Counted from the stretch's first letter, positions 34,031-44,291 are shown. The stretch is DNA of 64,000 nt from Candidatus Binatus sp. (GCF_036567905.1 NZ_DATCTO010000063.1:59384-123383), one strand, 5' to 3'. A program made the numbers and translations. The notes: generated from the sequence alone by a model not told the origin.

Positions 34031-34990
34031 GTGCCCGCAAAAATCTGGATCGGTGTCGATATCGGTGGCACAAAGACGGCGATCGTCGTCTCGCAGCGGC
34101 CGCCGGATATTAGCGAGCGTCACCAGTTCGCTACCCTGCCCTCCAAGGGCCCCCACCGCGCGCTCGACCTGATCGGTAAGGGAATCGGCGCCATTCTGAA
34201 GAGGCGCGGGCTTCCGATCTCGGCAATCCGCGGTATGGGCATAAGCTGCGGCGGCCCGCTTGATCGATTGCGCGGAATTATCCATTCGCCGCCCAATCTT
34301 GCCACGTGGGTGGATGTTCCGATCAAGGGAATCCTCGAGCGGCAATTCGGCGCTCGATGCAACGTCGAGAATGACGCAAACGCCGGCGCCGTCGCCGAGC
34401 ATCGCTACGGCGCGGGGCATGGTTTCGACAACATGGTCTTCCTCACGATGGGCACGGGACTTGGCGCGGGAATCATCGTCGATGGGCGACTTTACCACGG
34501 CACTGACGATCTCGCCGGCGAGATCGGGCATGTGCGGCTCACTCGCGGCGGCCCTGTCGGACATAACAAGCGCGGTTCAGCCGAGGGATGGGCAAGCGGC
34601 GGCGGGATGGAGCAGGTAGCGATGCGAGCCGTCGGAGACGCGCGAAAGCGCGGGTGCAGCACGATTCTGACCGCCCATCGCCGGACGCTCACGGCTCGCG
34701 ACGTTTGCGCGGCTGCGAAGCGCGGCGATGCGGTCGCGATGCGAATCGTTCGTTCCACGGGCGAGCGGCTCGGCCAGGTTCTGGCGATTGTGGTTGACAT
34801 CCTCAATCCGGAGCGGATTGTGATCGGCGGGCTGGCGATGCGCACGGGCGAGATGATACTCGGACCCGCTCGCGAGGTGATGGCGCGCGAGGCCTTGCCC
34901 GCGGCAGCGGGGTCTTGCCAGGTGGCGCCGGCTGCATTGGGCGAGCGTATCGGTGATGTTGCGGCGCTATGCGTCGCGATGGGACTCTAA
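34031..34990 (+). CDS. ROK family sugar kinase-like protein
   Basis: 319 aa from GTG 34031. The N-terminal phosphate loop is VDIGGTKTAIVVS, followed by NVENDANAGAVAEHRYGAG, which holds the catalytic Asp. The C-terminal part contains NPERIVIGGLAM. The ROK zinc signature normally reads CxCGxxGC, but here the aligned stretch is PVGHNKRGSAEGWASGG without cysteines, so the metal site is lost or altered. It probably phosphorylates a hexose. It sits directly upstream of a GH38 glycosidase, which would release the sugar. Confidence 0.85.
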   Translation: MPAKIWIGVDIGGTKTAIVVSQRPPDISERHQFATLPSKGPHRALDLIGKGIGAILKRRGLPISAIRGMGISCGGPLDRLRGIIHSPPNLATWVDVPIKGILERQFGARCNVENDANAGAVAEHRYGAGHGFDNMVFLTMGTGLGAGIIVDGRLYHGTDDLAGEIGHVRLTRGGPVGHNKRGSAEGWASGGGMEQVAMRAVGDARKRGCSTILTAHRRTLTARDVCAAAKRGDAVAMRIVRSTGERLGQVLAIVVDILNPERIVIGGLAMRTGEMILGPAREVMAREALPAAAGSCQVAPAALGERIGDVAALCVAMGL

Positions 34991-35007
34991 TCGGCGAGGC
35001 GCGCTTC

Positions 35008-37812
35008 ATGGAGCATCTTTATTTCGTTGTTCACACTCACTGGGATCGCGAGTGGTATCAGCCGTTTCAGCGGATGCGTGCGCGGCTGCTCACGATGACC
35101 GACAAGATGCTTGGGCTTCTCGAAAGCGGAGCCCTCCCATGCTTTCACTTCGACGGCCAGACGATCGTGCTCGAGGATTACCTCGAAGTACGGCCCGATA
35201 GTGCGCGCCGAATTGCGAAGCTGGTGAAAGCCGGCAAGCTCCAAATCGGTCCATGGTACCTGCTCGCGGACAGCTTTCTTGCCAGCGGCGAGGCGCTGAT
35301 TCGCAATCTTGAGATCGGCAGCCGTATCGCGCGGCGATTCGGCAAGTCCGCACAGACCGGCTATTTGCCCGATCAATTCGGTCACGCCGCACAGCTTCCG
35401 CAGATTCTCTCGGGGTTCGGGCTCACGGCGGCGGTCGTTTTCCGCGGCGTGGGACGCGAAGTGAATTGCAATCGATTCATCTGGGAAGCGCTCGACGGCA
35501 GCGCGCTGTTCACGATCTTTCTGCCGTTCGGCTATTCCAACGGCGCCAGCCTGCCGACCGACTCGGCGGATGCAATGATCGCGCGAGTGAACGAAATCGC
35601 CGCGCGCGGACGCGAGTTCTCGGCCGACGCTCCGATCCTGGTGATGAACGGCAACGATCACGCGGAACCCGATCCGATCGTCTTCGAGCGCCTGAAGCAA
35701 GCAGCCGGACGCGCGCCATTCACGGCTGAGGTCGGCACGCTCGACGATTACGCGAAGCGGCTTTCCGAGCTGCCCCGGAACGGCACGCCTCGCGTCCGCG
35801 GCGAACTGCGATCTCCCGCCCGGGCGAATATCACGCCGGGCGTCAGCTCGACGCGAGCCTGGATAAAGCAGCGTGACTTCCAGAACGCATACCTGCTCGA
35901 GCGGATTGCCGATCCGCTTGCCGCGCTCGCCTTTCCTTTGAACCAGGCTGACGACCTGACCGCGCTGCTCGAGGTTGCCTGGCGCATGCAGATTCAGAAC
36001 CATCCGCACGACTCGATCTGCGGATGCTCGATCGACCAGGTTCATCAGGACATGCGCTACCGCTTCGATCAGGCCGCAATGATCGGCGAGATCGTGGCGC
36101 GCCGCGCCTCGGAGGCCCTGCTTTCAGCGCCAAACGGCGGCGAAGCCGCGATCGCGGTGTTCAATCCCACGTTCGCTCGCCGCGCGCTCATCACGGGTGA
36201 AACCGAAGTCGGCGATCCTCATGCAAGCTACGTCGCGCTGGATAGCGACGGACGCCGGATTCCCGTCGCGATCGACGTCGCGCGGCCGGCGCGGCCGTTG
36301 GAAATCGAGGTGAAGGCGGCCGACCTCAAAGGCTTGATCACCGGCGCTCAGGTGATGGACCAGTATGTGAACCGGTTCGAACTCGAACCCGTTGGAGACA
36401 ACCGATTCGATCTCCGCGTGTTCGTCAGCCGCAGTCCGGCGGGCGACCTGGATTCGGAGAGCTTTCGCCGGCGAATTCTTGAGCTGGCTGACGATGCGAT
36501 CCTTCGGATCCGGGCTACGGAGGCCGCGCGGGCGCAGATCACTTTCGTTGACGACGCACTCGTGCAGGCCGGCTTCAGCCTTTATCGGCTCGTTCGCTCG
36601 GACGAACTCGCTGCTGATACGCCGGCCAATGCGGCCGGGATCGAATCGATCGAGAACGAATACTTCAGGCTCAGTCCGTCGCCGCGTGGGCTGAAAATCG
36701 ACGACCTGAAAAACAACAAGACCCTTGAAATTTATTTCGAAGATGACGGCGACCGAGGCGACGAATACAGCTTCGACCCGGTGGCCGATTCGGCGCCGAT
36801 CTCGAGGCCTGCATCGATCCCCGCCAGCGTGATCGAGCGCGCAACGGTCAGAAGCCGCATCGCCCTCTCATTGGTTTACCGTCTCCCGTGCGCGCTCACG
36901 GAGGATCGCACGGCGCGCGCGCCACAGACCGTCGAGGTTCCGGTGCAACTGACCGCCACCATCTACGCGGGACTGGAGCGCGTGGATTTCGAGGCGGCGA
37001 TAGATAATCGCGCGCGCGACCATCGCATCCGCGTCGCTCTATCCACGCCGATTGCGGCTACGCAGTCGCTCTCCGACACGAATTTCGGAATCGTCCGCCG
37101 CCCGCTCGATCCAACCGAGCCGGCCGGCGCCACGGAAGATGTCTATCCGACCGCGCCCCATCGGACCTTCACCGCGGTGCAGTCCGCGGAGTTTTCGGCG
37201 GCCATGATGAGCCGTGGAATCTACGAGACCGAGGCCAGGCGAGACGGCGGCGGTACGACAATCCTGTTGACGCTGTTGCGATGCGTAGGATGGCTTTCGC
37301 GCGGAGACCTGAAGATGCGCCGTGGTGATGCGGGTCCGGAGCTCGAGACGCCCGACGCCCAGGAAATCGGCCAGCATCGTTTTCAATTTGCCATCACGGC
37401 CTGGCGCGGTTCGTATGCAGGCGCCGGCGTCGTTCAGCTAAGCCAGGCGTATGCGTATCCGCCGCGCGTGTTCCAGGCTCGCTCCGCTTTGGATGTTTCT
37501 GAGAATCGACTTTGCGCCTGCGACAATCCGCAAGTAGTGTTTTCCACCGCGCGCGCGACGCAGCGCGTCGGGGCCTACATCGTACGCGCCTTCAGCGCTT
37601 CCGAGTCGCCGGAGATCGCGCGATTCAACTTCGGCCGCGGCCGGAGATCTCGATTGATCGATCTCGCTGGCCGGCCTTTGAAAGGTGCCAAGCTTAAGCG
37701 GCGCCGCGACGGTTCCGTCGAGTTGGATCTGCGCCCCTTTCAGATCGTGACGTTTGAAGTTCGCTGGCCTATGGCTGATTCGCGCCGCGAAACTAGTACC
37801 GCCGGTAGTTGA
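35008..37812 (+). CDS. GH38 alpha-mannosidase-like glycoside hydrolase
   Basis: 934 aa from ATG 35008; an earlier in-frame ATG would overlap the kinase. The catalytic domain begins VVHTHWDREWYQPF (zinc ligands H11 and D13), with the likely nucleophile D122 in YLPDQFGHAAQLPQIL and a metal-site stretch MNGNDHAEPDP. IQNHPHDSICGCSIDQVHQD is typical of bacterial MngB-type enzymes. The C-terminal ~500 residues form the beta-rich domains of GH38. No signal peptide, so it acts in the cytosol. It pairs with the ROK kinase 17 nt upstream for alpha-mannoside breakdown. Confidence 0.92.
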   Translation: MEHLYFVVHTHWDREWYQPFQRMRARLLTMTDKMLGLLESGALPCFHFDGQTIVLEDYLEVRPDSARRIAKLVKAGKLQIGPWYLLADSFLASGEALIRNLEIGSRIARRFGKSAQTGYLPDQFGHAAQLPQILSGFGLTAAVVFRGVGREVNCNRFIWEALDGSALFTIFLPFGYSNGASLPTDSADAMIARVNEIAARGREFSADAPILVMNGNDHAEPDPIVFERLKQAAGRAPFTAEVGTLDDYAKRLSELPRNGTPRVRGELRSPARANITPGVSSTRAWIKQRDFQNAYLLERIADPLAALAFPLNQADDLTALLEVAWRMQIQNHPHDSICGCSIDQVHQDMRYRFDQAAMIGEIVARRASEALLSAPNGGEAAIAVFNPTFARRALITGETEVGDPHASYVALDSDGRRIPVAIDVARPARPLEIEVKAADLKGLITGAQVMDQYVNRFELEPVGDNRFDLRVFVSRSPAGDLDSESFRRRILELADDAILRIRATEAARAQITFVDDALVQAGFSLYRLVRSDELAADTPANAAGIESIENEYFRLSPSPRGLKIDDLKNNKTLEIYFEDDGDRGDEYSFDPVADSAPISRPASIPASVIERATVRSRIALSLVYRLPCALTEDRTARAPQTVEVPVQLTATIYAGLERVDFEAAIDNRARDHRIRVALSTPIAATQSLSDTNFGIVRRPLDPTEPAGATEDVYPTAPHRTFTAVQSAEFSAAMMSRGIYETEARRDGGGTTILLTLLRCVGWLSRGDLKMRRGDAGPELETPDAQEIGQHRFQFAITAWRGSYAGAGVVQLSQAYAYPPRVFQARSALDVSENRLCACDNPQVVFSTARATQRVGAYIVRAFSASESPEIARFNFGRGRRSRLIDLAGRPLKGAKLKRRRDGSVELDLRPFQIVTFEVRWPMADSRRETSTAGS

Positions 37813-38242
37813 TCCGCCTGATCCGCGATCCGCCGCGCGAGTGCGAACTGCGGCGCGGCCATTTGGGCGGCGCAAGCCAGAAGGTCGCCGCCACCAGGAT
37901 TGTGAAGGTGGCGTAAAGCGCGGTGAACATCCACGGTGGCGCGTTGTAGAAGATCAGGCGGTGCGTCCAGTAAGCGACAAAGTCGCCTGGGTAGCGCGCC
38001 TGTCCTGCTCTGGCACGCAACGAGTCCTCGAGCGTGGTCAACGGACACATCACACCCAAAATCGCTTCCAGGCAAACTAACGCGATCGCCACAAGGTGCG
38101 AGAGGCGAAAACCGAATCCCCGCACCCATTCCCACTCAAACACAACACCGATGAGGATTGCGGCGAAGCCGAAAACAACAAACACGACATAAGCCGCATG
38201 GATCATCACAACCGCGTCGGCAAGCACGCGCCATCTCACCAT
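37793..38242 (-). CDS. DUF2784 membrane protein
   Basis: 149 aa with four hydrophobic segments. MIHAAYVVFVVFGFAAILIG, RLSHLVAIALVCLEAILGV, CPLTTLEDSLR and a late FTALYATFTILVAATFWLA are characteristic of DUF2784 (PF10861). Function unknown. The 3' end overlaps the convergent GH38 gene by 20 nt. The tail after the last helix is basic. Confidence 0.85.
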   Translation of the reverse strand: MVRWRVLADAVVMIHAAYVVFVVFGFAAILIGVVFEWEWVRGFGFRLSHLVAIALVCLEAILGVMCPLTTLEDSLRARAGQARYPGDFVAYWTHRLIFYNAPPWMFTALYATFTILVAATFWLAPPKWPRRSSHSRGGSRIRRINYRRY

Positions 38243-38368
38243 GATTTCATCATCGCACCGCCGCGAGCGTCGGCAAACGGTAGCGGATAGGTCAGCCTCG
38301 CCGATGCGGGCCGAGGCCTGTCTGCAATCGGGCGCCTCGCTCGATCACGGGCACGCGCCGCAATCTAT

Positions 38369-40126
38369 TCAATCCAGCTTGCGCTTACCGTAATAGGGCA
38401 GCGTAGTCTCACCCCCGGGATCGGGCTTCGGTTTTTCCTGCGTGAGTCCAGCAAGGCCGGCGCTGTACATCGCAAGCGTGCCCGGCTCGATCACGTCGCG
38501 GTCCGTGACGATGTTGATGCAAGCGGGCCGTCCCGAAGCGAGCGCCCGCTTGAGCGCCGGCGCGATATCCGCCGCGCGCTCGACCAGTTCGCCCTGGGCG
38601 CCGAGACCCTCGGCGGCGCGTTCGTAATGAACCATGCCGAGTTCGGTAGCCATGGTGCGGCCTTTCCCCCACATCAGCTCCTGCCCGTGCTTGGACATCC
38701 CCCATTGCTGGTCATTGTTGATTACGACGGCGATAGGCAGGTTGTTCTTCGCCGCGGTATGGAATTCCGAGAAATTAAGCCCCGCCGATCCGTCACCGAC
38801 GATGCAGAAAACCTGCTTGTCCGGGTGCGCCGCCTTGCATGCGAGCGCGAACGGAAGGCCGGTCCCCAGGCAACCGAGATAACCATGCGTCAGGAATCGT
38901 CCCGGATGGCGCGCCGTCCACGCATTTGACATCCAGGCGGCGGTCTCGCCACCGTCGGCGACCACGATCGCGTCGGTGCTCAGGGTCTTGGCGATCTCGT
39001 GCGCCATCCGCGCCGGATGAATCGGGCCGGGCCCGTCTTTGAGCGCATCGTCGAAGCGATGGCGCATTGCATTGCGGATCGCGCTCAACCGCTCCAGCCA
39101 TTCCGCGTGCGGGTCGAATTTTTCGTCCTTCGCCGCTGCGCAGGCCTGGCGTAGGAATTCGCCGCAATCGGAAACAATGCCGAGCTCGATATTCCGGTTG
39201 CGCCCGATCTCCTCGGGCTCGATATCGACCTGGATCACGCGTGCATCGCCCGGAATCACCGAGTTGCGCCCGCCGGTAAACAACCCAATCCGCGTACCAA
39301 GCAGGATTACGAGGTCGGCGCTGCCGCCGCCGCTCGCATGGATCGCGGGATGAATCGGGCCGAAGCCTCCGAAGCATAGCGGATGCTCCTCGGAGATCGA
39401 GCCGCGCGCTTTGGCGTTGGTCATCACCGGGGTGTTGGTAAGCTCGGCAAAGCGCGTCAGCTCGGCCGCGGCCTGCGCGAACCATACTCCGCCGCCGGCA
39501 AGGATCGCCGGGCGCTTCGCCTCGGCAAGCCAGTTGAGCGCCTGCGCGAGCGCGGCTCTGCCCGGACCGGCGGGCTCTTTGGACCGATAATCTTTGGGAA
39601 ACTCGACTCGCTCCTCATCAACGCGGGTGAACAGCACGTCGATCGGCAGCTCCAGGAACACCGGCCCGGGGCGGCCTGAAGTCGCATGGCGGAAAGCCGC
39701 CGCCAGGTATTCTGGAATCCGCTCGGTATGCGTGACGCTGCGCGCCCACTTGGTGATAGGCCGCAGGATGCCCATCTGATCGACCGCTTGCAGCGACAGC
39801 TTGTCATCCTCGATGAGCGGGCTTCGCCCTCCGATCAAAATCATCGGGATCGAGTCCATGAAAGCGTTGGCGACTCCAGTGACCGCGTCTGTGACTCCTG
39901 GCCCCGCGGTCACGATCGCGACGCCCGGACGCCCCGTCGTGCGCGCCCATCCGTCAGCCATATGCGCCGCTGCCTGCTCGTGACGAGTATCGATTACGCG
40001 AAAGCCGTGCGCGCGGCAGGCCGCGTAAATCGCGTCGAGATGGCCGCCGTGGAGCGTGAAAATCTCGCGTACGCCCTCTTGCTCGAGCGTCCTTACCAGC
40101 ATCTCGCCGCCGTCAATCTTTGCCAT
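38369..40126 (-). CDS. ThDP-dependent enzyme of the acetolactate synthase/2-hydroxyacyl-CoA lyase type
   Basis: 585 aa from ATG 40126, preceded by AGGGAGA. The N-terminal PYR domain carries the catalytic Glu50 in RHEQAA and the TAGPGVTDAVTG motif. The central domain includes GFGPIHPAI. The C-terminal PP domain has the ThDP motif GDGSAGLNFSEF, then NNDQQW. The length is normal for acetolactate synthase, oxalyl-CoA decarboxylase and HACL relatives, and I cannot choose among them. No small regulatory subunit (IlvH) is nearby, which argues against biosynthetic AHAS. Confidence 0.85.
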   Translation of the reverse strand: MAKIDGGEMLVRTLEQEGVREIFTLHGGHLDAIYAACRAHGFRVIDTRHEQAAAHMADGWARTTGRPGVAIVTAGPGVTDAVTGVANAFMDSIPMILIGGRSPLIEDDKLSLQAVDQMGILRPITKWARSVTHTERIPEYLAAAFRHATSGRPGPVFLELPIDVLFTRVDEERVEFPKDYRSKEPAGPGRAALAQALNWLAEAKRPAILAGGGVWFAQAAAELTRFAELTNTPVMTNAKARGSISEEHPLCFGGFGPIHPAIHASGGGSADLVILLGTRIGLFTGGRNSVIPGDARVIQVDIEPEEIGRNRNIELGIVSDCGEFLRQACAAAKDEKFDPHAEWLERLSAIRNAMRHRFDDALKDGPGPIHPARMAHEIAKTLSTDAIVVADGGETAAWMSNAWTARHPGRFLTHGYLGCLGTGLPFALACKAAHPDKQVFCIVGDGSAGLNFSEFHTAAKNNLPIAVVINNDQQWGMSKHGQELMWGKGRTMATELGMVHYERAAEGLGAQGELVERAADIAPALKRALASGRPACINIVTDRDVIEPGTLAMYSAGLAGLTQEKPKPDPGGETTLPYYGKRKLD

Positions 40127-40401
40127 TGGTGAATCTCCCTCTGCGCAGCGGGGTGTAGGCGCGCCCTCGATCGTCGTGCGATTTGAAGCGCGGCCTGCGT
40201 CTTCACAGTTCCTTTCATCTTGCTTATAGACCAGCGATGCGTATTCGCCTAGACGCGCCACGCCACTCGAGTTGCCCCGAAAAGAATCATTGCGGCGATT
40301 GGATACATCCCACGACTGAAAACTCTTCACTAAACGATCGTTCATTCCGGGCACAACCTATGCTACCCATTCCATTTAGTACGACCGTCGAGGAGCAAGG
40401 A

Positions 40402-41667
40402 ATGGACACCTACCGCGAGCTGAACGTCGAATCCCCTAAAGATATCGAGTCGGTCAAAGAAAGCGTTCATCGCTTCGCCAAGGATGTCCTTCGCCCGGCT
40501 GCGGTGAAGCTCGACCGCATGACCGATCCGCGCGACGTGATCGCGCTCGATTCGCCGCTGCGAAGCGTTTTGAAGCAGGCATACCAGCTGGGATACCACG
40601 TCGCCGGCCTTCCCACGGAAATGGGCGGCATGGGACTGCGTGGGCTCGGAATGCATGTGCTGATCGAGGAGCTGGCCTGGGGCGCGGGTGATCTGGCCAT
40701 AAGCCTTCTGGCCACGAGTTTCCCGTTTTCCGCCGCCGCCGCGAGCGGCAATCCGGAGCTTTTCGAAAAGTTCGTTAAGCCCTATATCGCCGATCGCGAC
40801 GGTAGTCTCATCGGATGCTGGGCGATCACTGAGCCTCAGCACGGCTCCGATGAACTGGTGCCGGGTACGCCCGAGTTCCACAATCCCCGCGTGACCGGTC
40901 AGGTCGTCGCGCGCGCCGATGGCGACTCATACGTGATCAATGGACAGAAGGCGGCGTGGGTCTCGAACGGGACGATCGCAACCCATGCGGCGCTTTACCT
41001 GACGACCGAGCCCAAGGCCGGCATGGCCGGCGGCGGTGTCGCGTTCGTCCCGCTCAACCTGCCGGGCGTGTCAAAGGGTAAGCCGCTCAACAAGCTCGGC
41101 CAGCGCGCGCTCAATCAGGGTGAAATTTATTTCGACAATGTGAGGATTCCGCGCAAATGGATGCTGACAAAGAGCGAGGGCTACGAGCTCGAAGTCGAAC
41201 GGACTCTCACATTTGCCAACTCTGCGATGGCGGCTGCGTTCACCGGCGTCGCACGCGCCGCCTACGAGGAAGCGCTCGACTACTCCAGGCAGCGCGTCCA
41301 GGGCGGGCAGCCGATCTGCGAGCATCAACTCGTCCAGAAGCATCTGTTCGAGATGTTCACCAAGGTTGAGGCATGCCGGGCGCTGTCACGGGCCGTGATG
41401 ATCTACAACCAGACCTCGACGACTCCGTCACTGGAGCACGCGATCGCGGCCAAGACGTTCTGCACTCAGGCATCGTTCGAAGTCGCGAGCGACGCACTCC
41501 AGGTATTCGGCGGCAATGGCCTCAGCAAGGAGTACGGAATCGAAAAAATCTTCCGCGACGCACGCGCCTCTTTGATTGAGGACGGCACCAACGATGTCCT
41601 GAGCCTCGCAGGTGCGCGCCACATTCTCAGTCGCGCCGGCGTGACGGGACCCGCGATGGCACGGTAG
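40402..41667 (+). CDS. Acyl-CoA dehydrogenase
   Basis: 421 aa from ATG 40402 with AGGAGCAAGGA upstream. Standard FAD-binding features: GCWAITEPQHGSDELVPG, VINGQKAAWVSNG, and the C-terminal ALQVFGGNGLSKEYGIEKIF with RDARASLIEDGTND, where the catalytic base of many family members sits nearby. It oxidises an acyl-CoA at the alpha-beta position and passes electrons to ETF. It is divergent from the ThDP enzyme gene and followed by an SCPx-type thiolase 107 nt downstream, suggesting a beta-oxidation-like pair. Confidence 0.92.
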   Translation: MDTYRELNVESPKDIESVKESVHRFAKDVLRPAAVKLDRMTDPRDVIALDSPLRSVLKQAYQLGYHVAGLPTEMGGMGLRGLGMHVLIEELAWGAGDLAISLLATSFPFSAAAASGNPELFEKFVKPYIADRDGSLIGCWAITEPQHGSDELVPGTPEFHNPRVTGQVVARADGDSYVINGQKAAWVSNGTIATHAALYLTTEPKAGMAGGGVAFVPLNLPGVSKGKPLNKLGQRALNQGEIYFDNVRIPRKWMLTKSEGYELEVERTLTFANSAMAAAFTGVARAAYEEALDYSRQRVQGGQPICEHQLVQKHLFEMFTKVEACRALSRAVMIYNQTSTTPSLEHAIAAKTFCTQASFEVASDALQVFGGNGLSKEYGIEKIFRDARASLIEDGTNDVLSLAGARHILSRAGVTGPAMAR

Positions 41668-41774
41668 CGCCGCGTCGGGATCGCAGGGGAATCAACATGG
41701 CGCATCTTCAGGGACCGATCGATCGAGAGAAAGCGGGAATCGACATTGCCCGCGCCTGACAGGGAGGAATCAGC

Positions 41775-43001
41775 ATGCCAAACAGAGAACGTGTGACAGT
41801 AGCCGGCGTCGGGATGACGCGCTTCGGCAAGTATTCGGATCGCGGCGTCCGCTCGCTGGCCGAAGAAGCGGTGGGCGATGCGCTCAAGGACGCCGGCGTC
41901 GCGCCGAAGGATGTCGAGGCGGTTTTCTTTTCCAATGCGATTGCCGGATTGATCACCGGCCAGGAAATGATCCGCGGACAAGTCGCGCTCCGGAACACCG
42001 GAATCCTTGGCGTCCCGCTGTTCAACGTCGAAAACGCGTGTGCGTCCGCTTCGTCCGCGTTCCACTTGGCGTGGATGGCGATTCAATCGGGACTCTACGA
42101 CGTCACGCTCGCCGTCGGCGCGGAGAAGATGACCCATCCCGATAAAGGTCTCACCTTCAGGGCGATCGGCACCGCCGTGGATCTGGATCAACTTCGCGAA
42201 CTCAAGGCTCGGATGAGCTCCGGCGACAAGAAACCGGAAATCGAGGGCGGAGGCGAGAAGAAATCGTTCTTCATGGACATCTACGCGGCCTCCACCCGCG
42301 AATACATGAAGATCAGCGGGGCGACCGCGAACACCTTTGCCGATATCGCGGTGAAGAGCCACGCCTTCGGCGCGCTGAATCCCAAGGCGCAGTTCCACGA
42401 TCGGGTCACGCGCGAGCAGGTCCTGGCCGCGCGCGAGGTCTCGCCGCCGTTGACCGTAATGATGTGTTCGCCGATCGGAGACGGTGCAGCCGCGGCAGTG
42501 CTCATGTCGGAGAAGTATGCGCGCCGACTGGGTATCGCGACGCCGGTCGAGGTGCGCGCGTCAGTAATCTTTTCAGGGCGCGATCGCGCGGCTGACGAAC
42601 CCACCGCGCTCGAGCGCGTGACCAAGCGCGCTTACGAAGTCGCCGGCGTGGGACCATCGGACATCAACGTGCTCGAGGTTCACGACGCCGCCGCGCCGGC
42701 GGAACTCATCTCATGTGAGGAACTCGGACTCTGCGCCCGCGGCGACGGTCCCAAATTCCTCGCGAGCGGGGCCATGGATCTCGGTGGAGCCCATGTCGTC
42801 AATCCCAGCGGCGGACTGCTCTCGAAGGGCCATCCGATTGGCGCCACTGGAATCGCGCAGATCGTGGAAATCGTCGATCAACTACGCGGGCGATGCGGCG
42901 CGCGGCAGGTGAACGGCGCGCGCATAGGACTCACCGAAAACGGTGGCGGCTTTCTCGGACGCGATGCCGCGGCAATGTCGGTTCACATTTTCTCGAGGTA
43001 G
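41775..43001 (+). CDS. SCPx-type thiolase (lipid-transfer/acetyl-CoA acetyltransferase family)
   Basis: 408 aa. The nucleophile Cys89 lies in VENACASASSAFHLAW. The C-terminal NPSGGLLSKGHPIGATGIAQ holds the second active-site residues. The general pattern (start VTVAGVGMTRFGKYSDRG) is that of SCP2/SCPx thiolases rather than FadA. These act on branched or sterol side-chain 3-ketoacyl-CoA. It probably works with the acyl-CoA dehydrogenase upstream. Confidence 0.9.
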   Translation: MPNRERVTVAGVGMTRFGKYSDRGVRSLAEEAVGDALKDAGVAPKDVEAVFFSNAIAGLITGQEMIRGQVALRNTGILGVPLFNVENACASASSAFHLAWMAIQSGLYDVTLAVGAEKMTHPDKGLTFRAIGTAVDLDQLRELKARMSSGDKKPEIEGGGEKKSFFMDIYAASTREYMKISGATANTFADIAVKSHAFGALNPKAQFHDRVTREQVLAAREVSPPLTVMMCSPIGDGAAAAVLMSEKYARRLGIATPVEVRASVIFSGRDRAADEPTALERVTKRAYEVAGVGPSDINVLEVHDAAAPAELISCEELGLCARGDGPKFLASGAMDLGGAHVVNPSGGLLSKGHPIGATGIAQIVEIVDQLRGRCGARQVNGARIGLTENGGGFLGRDAAAMSVHIFSR

Positions 43002-43100
43002 CAGAGGCACGATGGAGCACCAGGCGTCGGTAGGTTCACGGCGGTCGATCCTTCGAGCCCAAGCGACCCGTGGAGCAGGACTAGTTTTCCGGAATAGAGG

Positions 43101-43442
43101 ATGATGACTGAGCAGACGATTGAAGGGTACGAGTCGGTCAGGACCTGGCGGCGCGATCTAAGCGATCAGTGGGGCGGCGACCCGATTGCCGAAGAGCCCG
43201 AGAAGCTGCAAGCGCTCGCGCGATTCTGCCAATTCGTGGGCGAGAATCCCGATGCGATCATCGGGCGATGCTTTCGGGTCCGGAAGTCAGACGGTGAGCG
43301 GGTAATCAGCACCAAATGGCGCGCCCATTACGCCAATAAGATTCGTGAGTTCCGCGAACACAACCCGGACCATGAGTCACAACGCCTTGGCGCCAATGTG
43401 CTGAGTTTTTTAATCCACAACGGCGTACTGATCCAGGTCTAG
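43101..43442 (+). CDS. Small protein resembling an integrase core-binding (SAM-like) domain
   Basis: 113 aa; ATG at 43101 or 43104. The helical pattern (SVRTWRRDLSDQWGGDPIAE, LQALARFCQFVGENPDAII, YANKIREFREHN, LGANVLSFLIHNGVLI) recalls the N-terminal core-binding domain of tyrosine recombinases. The catalytic domain (R..HxxR..Y) is missing. It could be a remnant or a stand-alone DNA-binding module. Function unknown. Confidence 0.5.
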   Translation: MMTEQTIEGYESVRTWRRDLSDQWGGDPIAEEPEKLQALARFCQFVGENPDAIIGRCFRVRKSDGERVISTKWRAHYANKIREFREHNPDHESQRLGANVLSFLIHNGVLIQV

Positions 43443-43487
43443 GAGCATCGGAAAGAGCGGCCCGCAAGCCAACCTGCTCGCTCGCCC

Positions 43488-44291
43488 TCAGTTCCTCAGC
43501 CAGGTGACGATTCTCTGGTGAATCCCGATCGGATCCGCCAGCTGAAATGCATGTCCCGCGCCCGCAATCATGTACAACTCGGCCTGCGGGATTCTGCTCT
43601 TGATCAGGTTGGCGTTCTCCGGCAGCACGAGCACGTCCTTGTCGCCGTGCACGATCAGCACCGGGCACTTGATCTGCGCCAGCCGATCGTACGCGTTGAA
43701 CTGCAAGATGCCCGCCAGCGCGCGGTCCGCGGTCTGCGCCGGCGTAGGTGGCATCATCTTCGCGCCCGCGATCAGCATCGCTTTGATCTCGGGATGCTCG
43801 GCGGCGAATTCCACCGGCATGAGCGCCGGCAGCAGGATGTCGAAGCCCTTCTCCGGATCGGTCGCCATGATCTTGCTCGCCGTCATCAGCCTTTCCAGGA
43901 TTTCCGGCGCCGCCATCTTCGTGGTTGGACCTCCCGCCATCGTGCATCCAAGCACGACCTTGGCGACCTGCTCGGGATGCCTGAGCGTGAGCTCCTGCGC
44001 GATCATCCCGCCCATCGACACTCCGAACACTTTTGCTTTTGCGATTCCGAGCGCCCGGAGCAGGTTGCTCGCGTCGTCGGCCATGCCCTCGACGGTGTAG
44101 ATATCCTCGGGCTTGTCGCTGAGTCCGGTTCCGCGATTGTCAAAATAAATGCACTTGAAGCCGCTGAAGAACGGCAGCGACGGGATCCACGCGGCGCCCG
44201 ACATCCCAAATCCCATGATCAGCAGCAACGGCTCGCCGTCGCCGTAAGTTTCGTAGCTGAGGTTGATGTTACCGGCTTTGATTATTGCCAT
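43488..44291 (-). CDS. Alpha/beta hydrolase
   Basis: 267 aa. Oxyanion region LLLIMGFGMSGAAW, nucleophile Ser in FGVSMGGMIAQEL, acid near VHGDKDVLVLPENA, and catalytic His in AGAGHAFQLADP: the complete alpha/beta-hydrolase triad. The substrate is not recognisable (ester, lactone or C-C bond). It is separated from the upstream Rieske gene by a strong terminator, so it has its own promoter. Confidence 0.88.
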   Translation of the reverse strand: MAIIKAGNINLSYETYGDGEPLLLIMGFGMSGAAWIPSLPFFSGFKCIYFDNRGTGLSDKPEDIYTVEGMADDASNLLRALGIAKAKVFGVSMGGMIAQELTLRHPEQVAKVVLGCTMAGGPTTKMAAPEILERLMTASKIMATDPEKGFDILLPALMPVEFAAEHPEIKAMLIAGAKMMPPTPAQTADRALAGILQFNAYDRLAQIKCPVLIVHGDKDVLVLPENANLIKSRIPQAELYMIAGAGHAFQLADPIGIHQRIVTWLRN

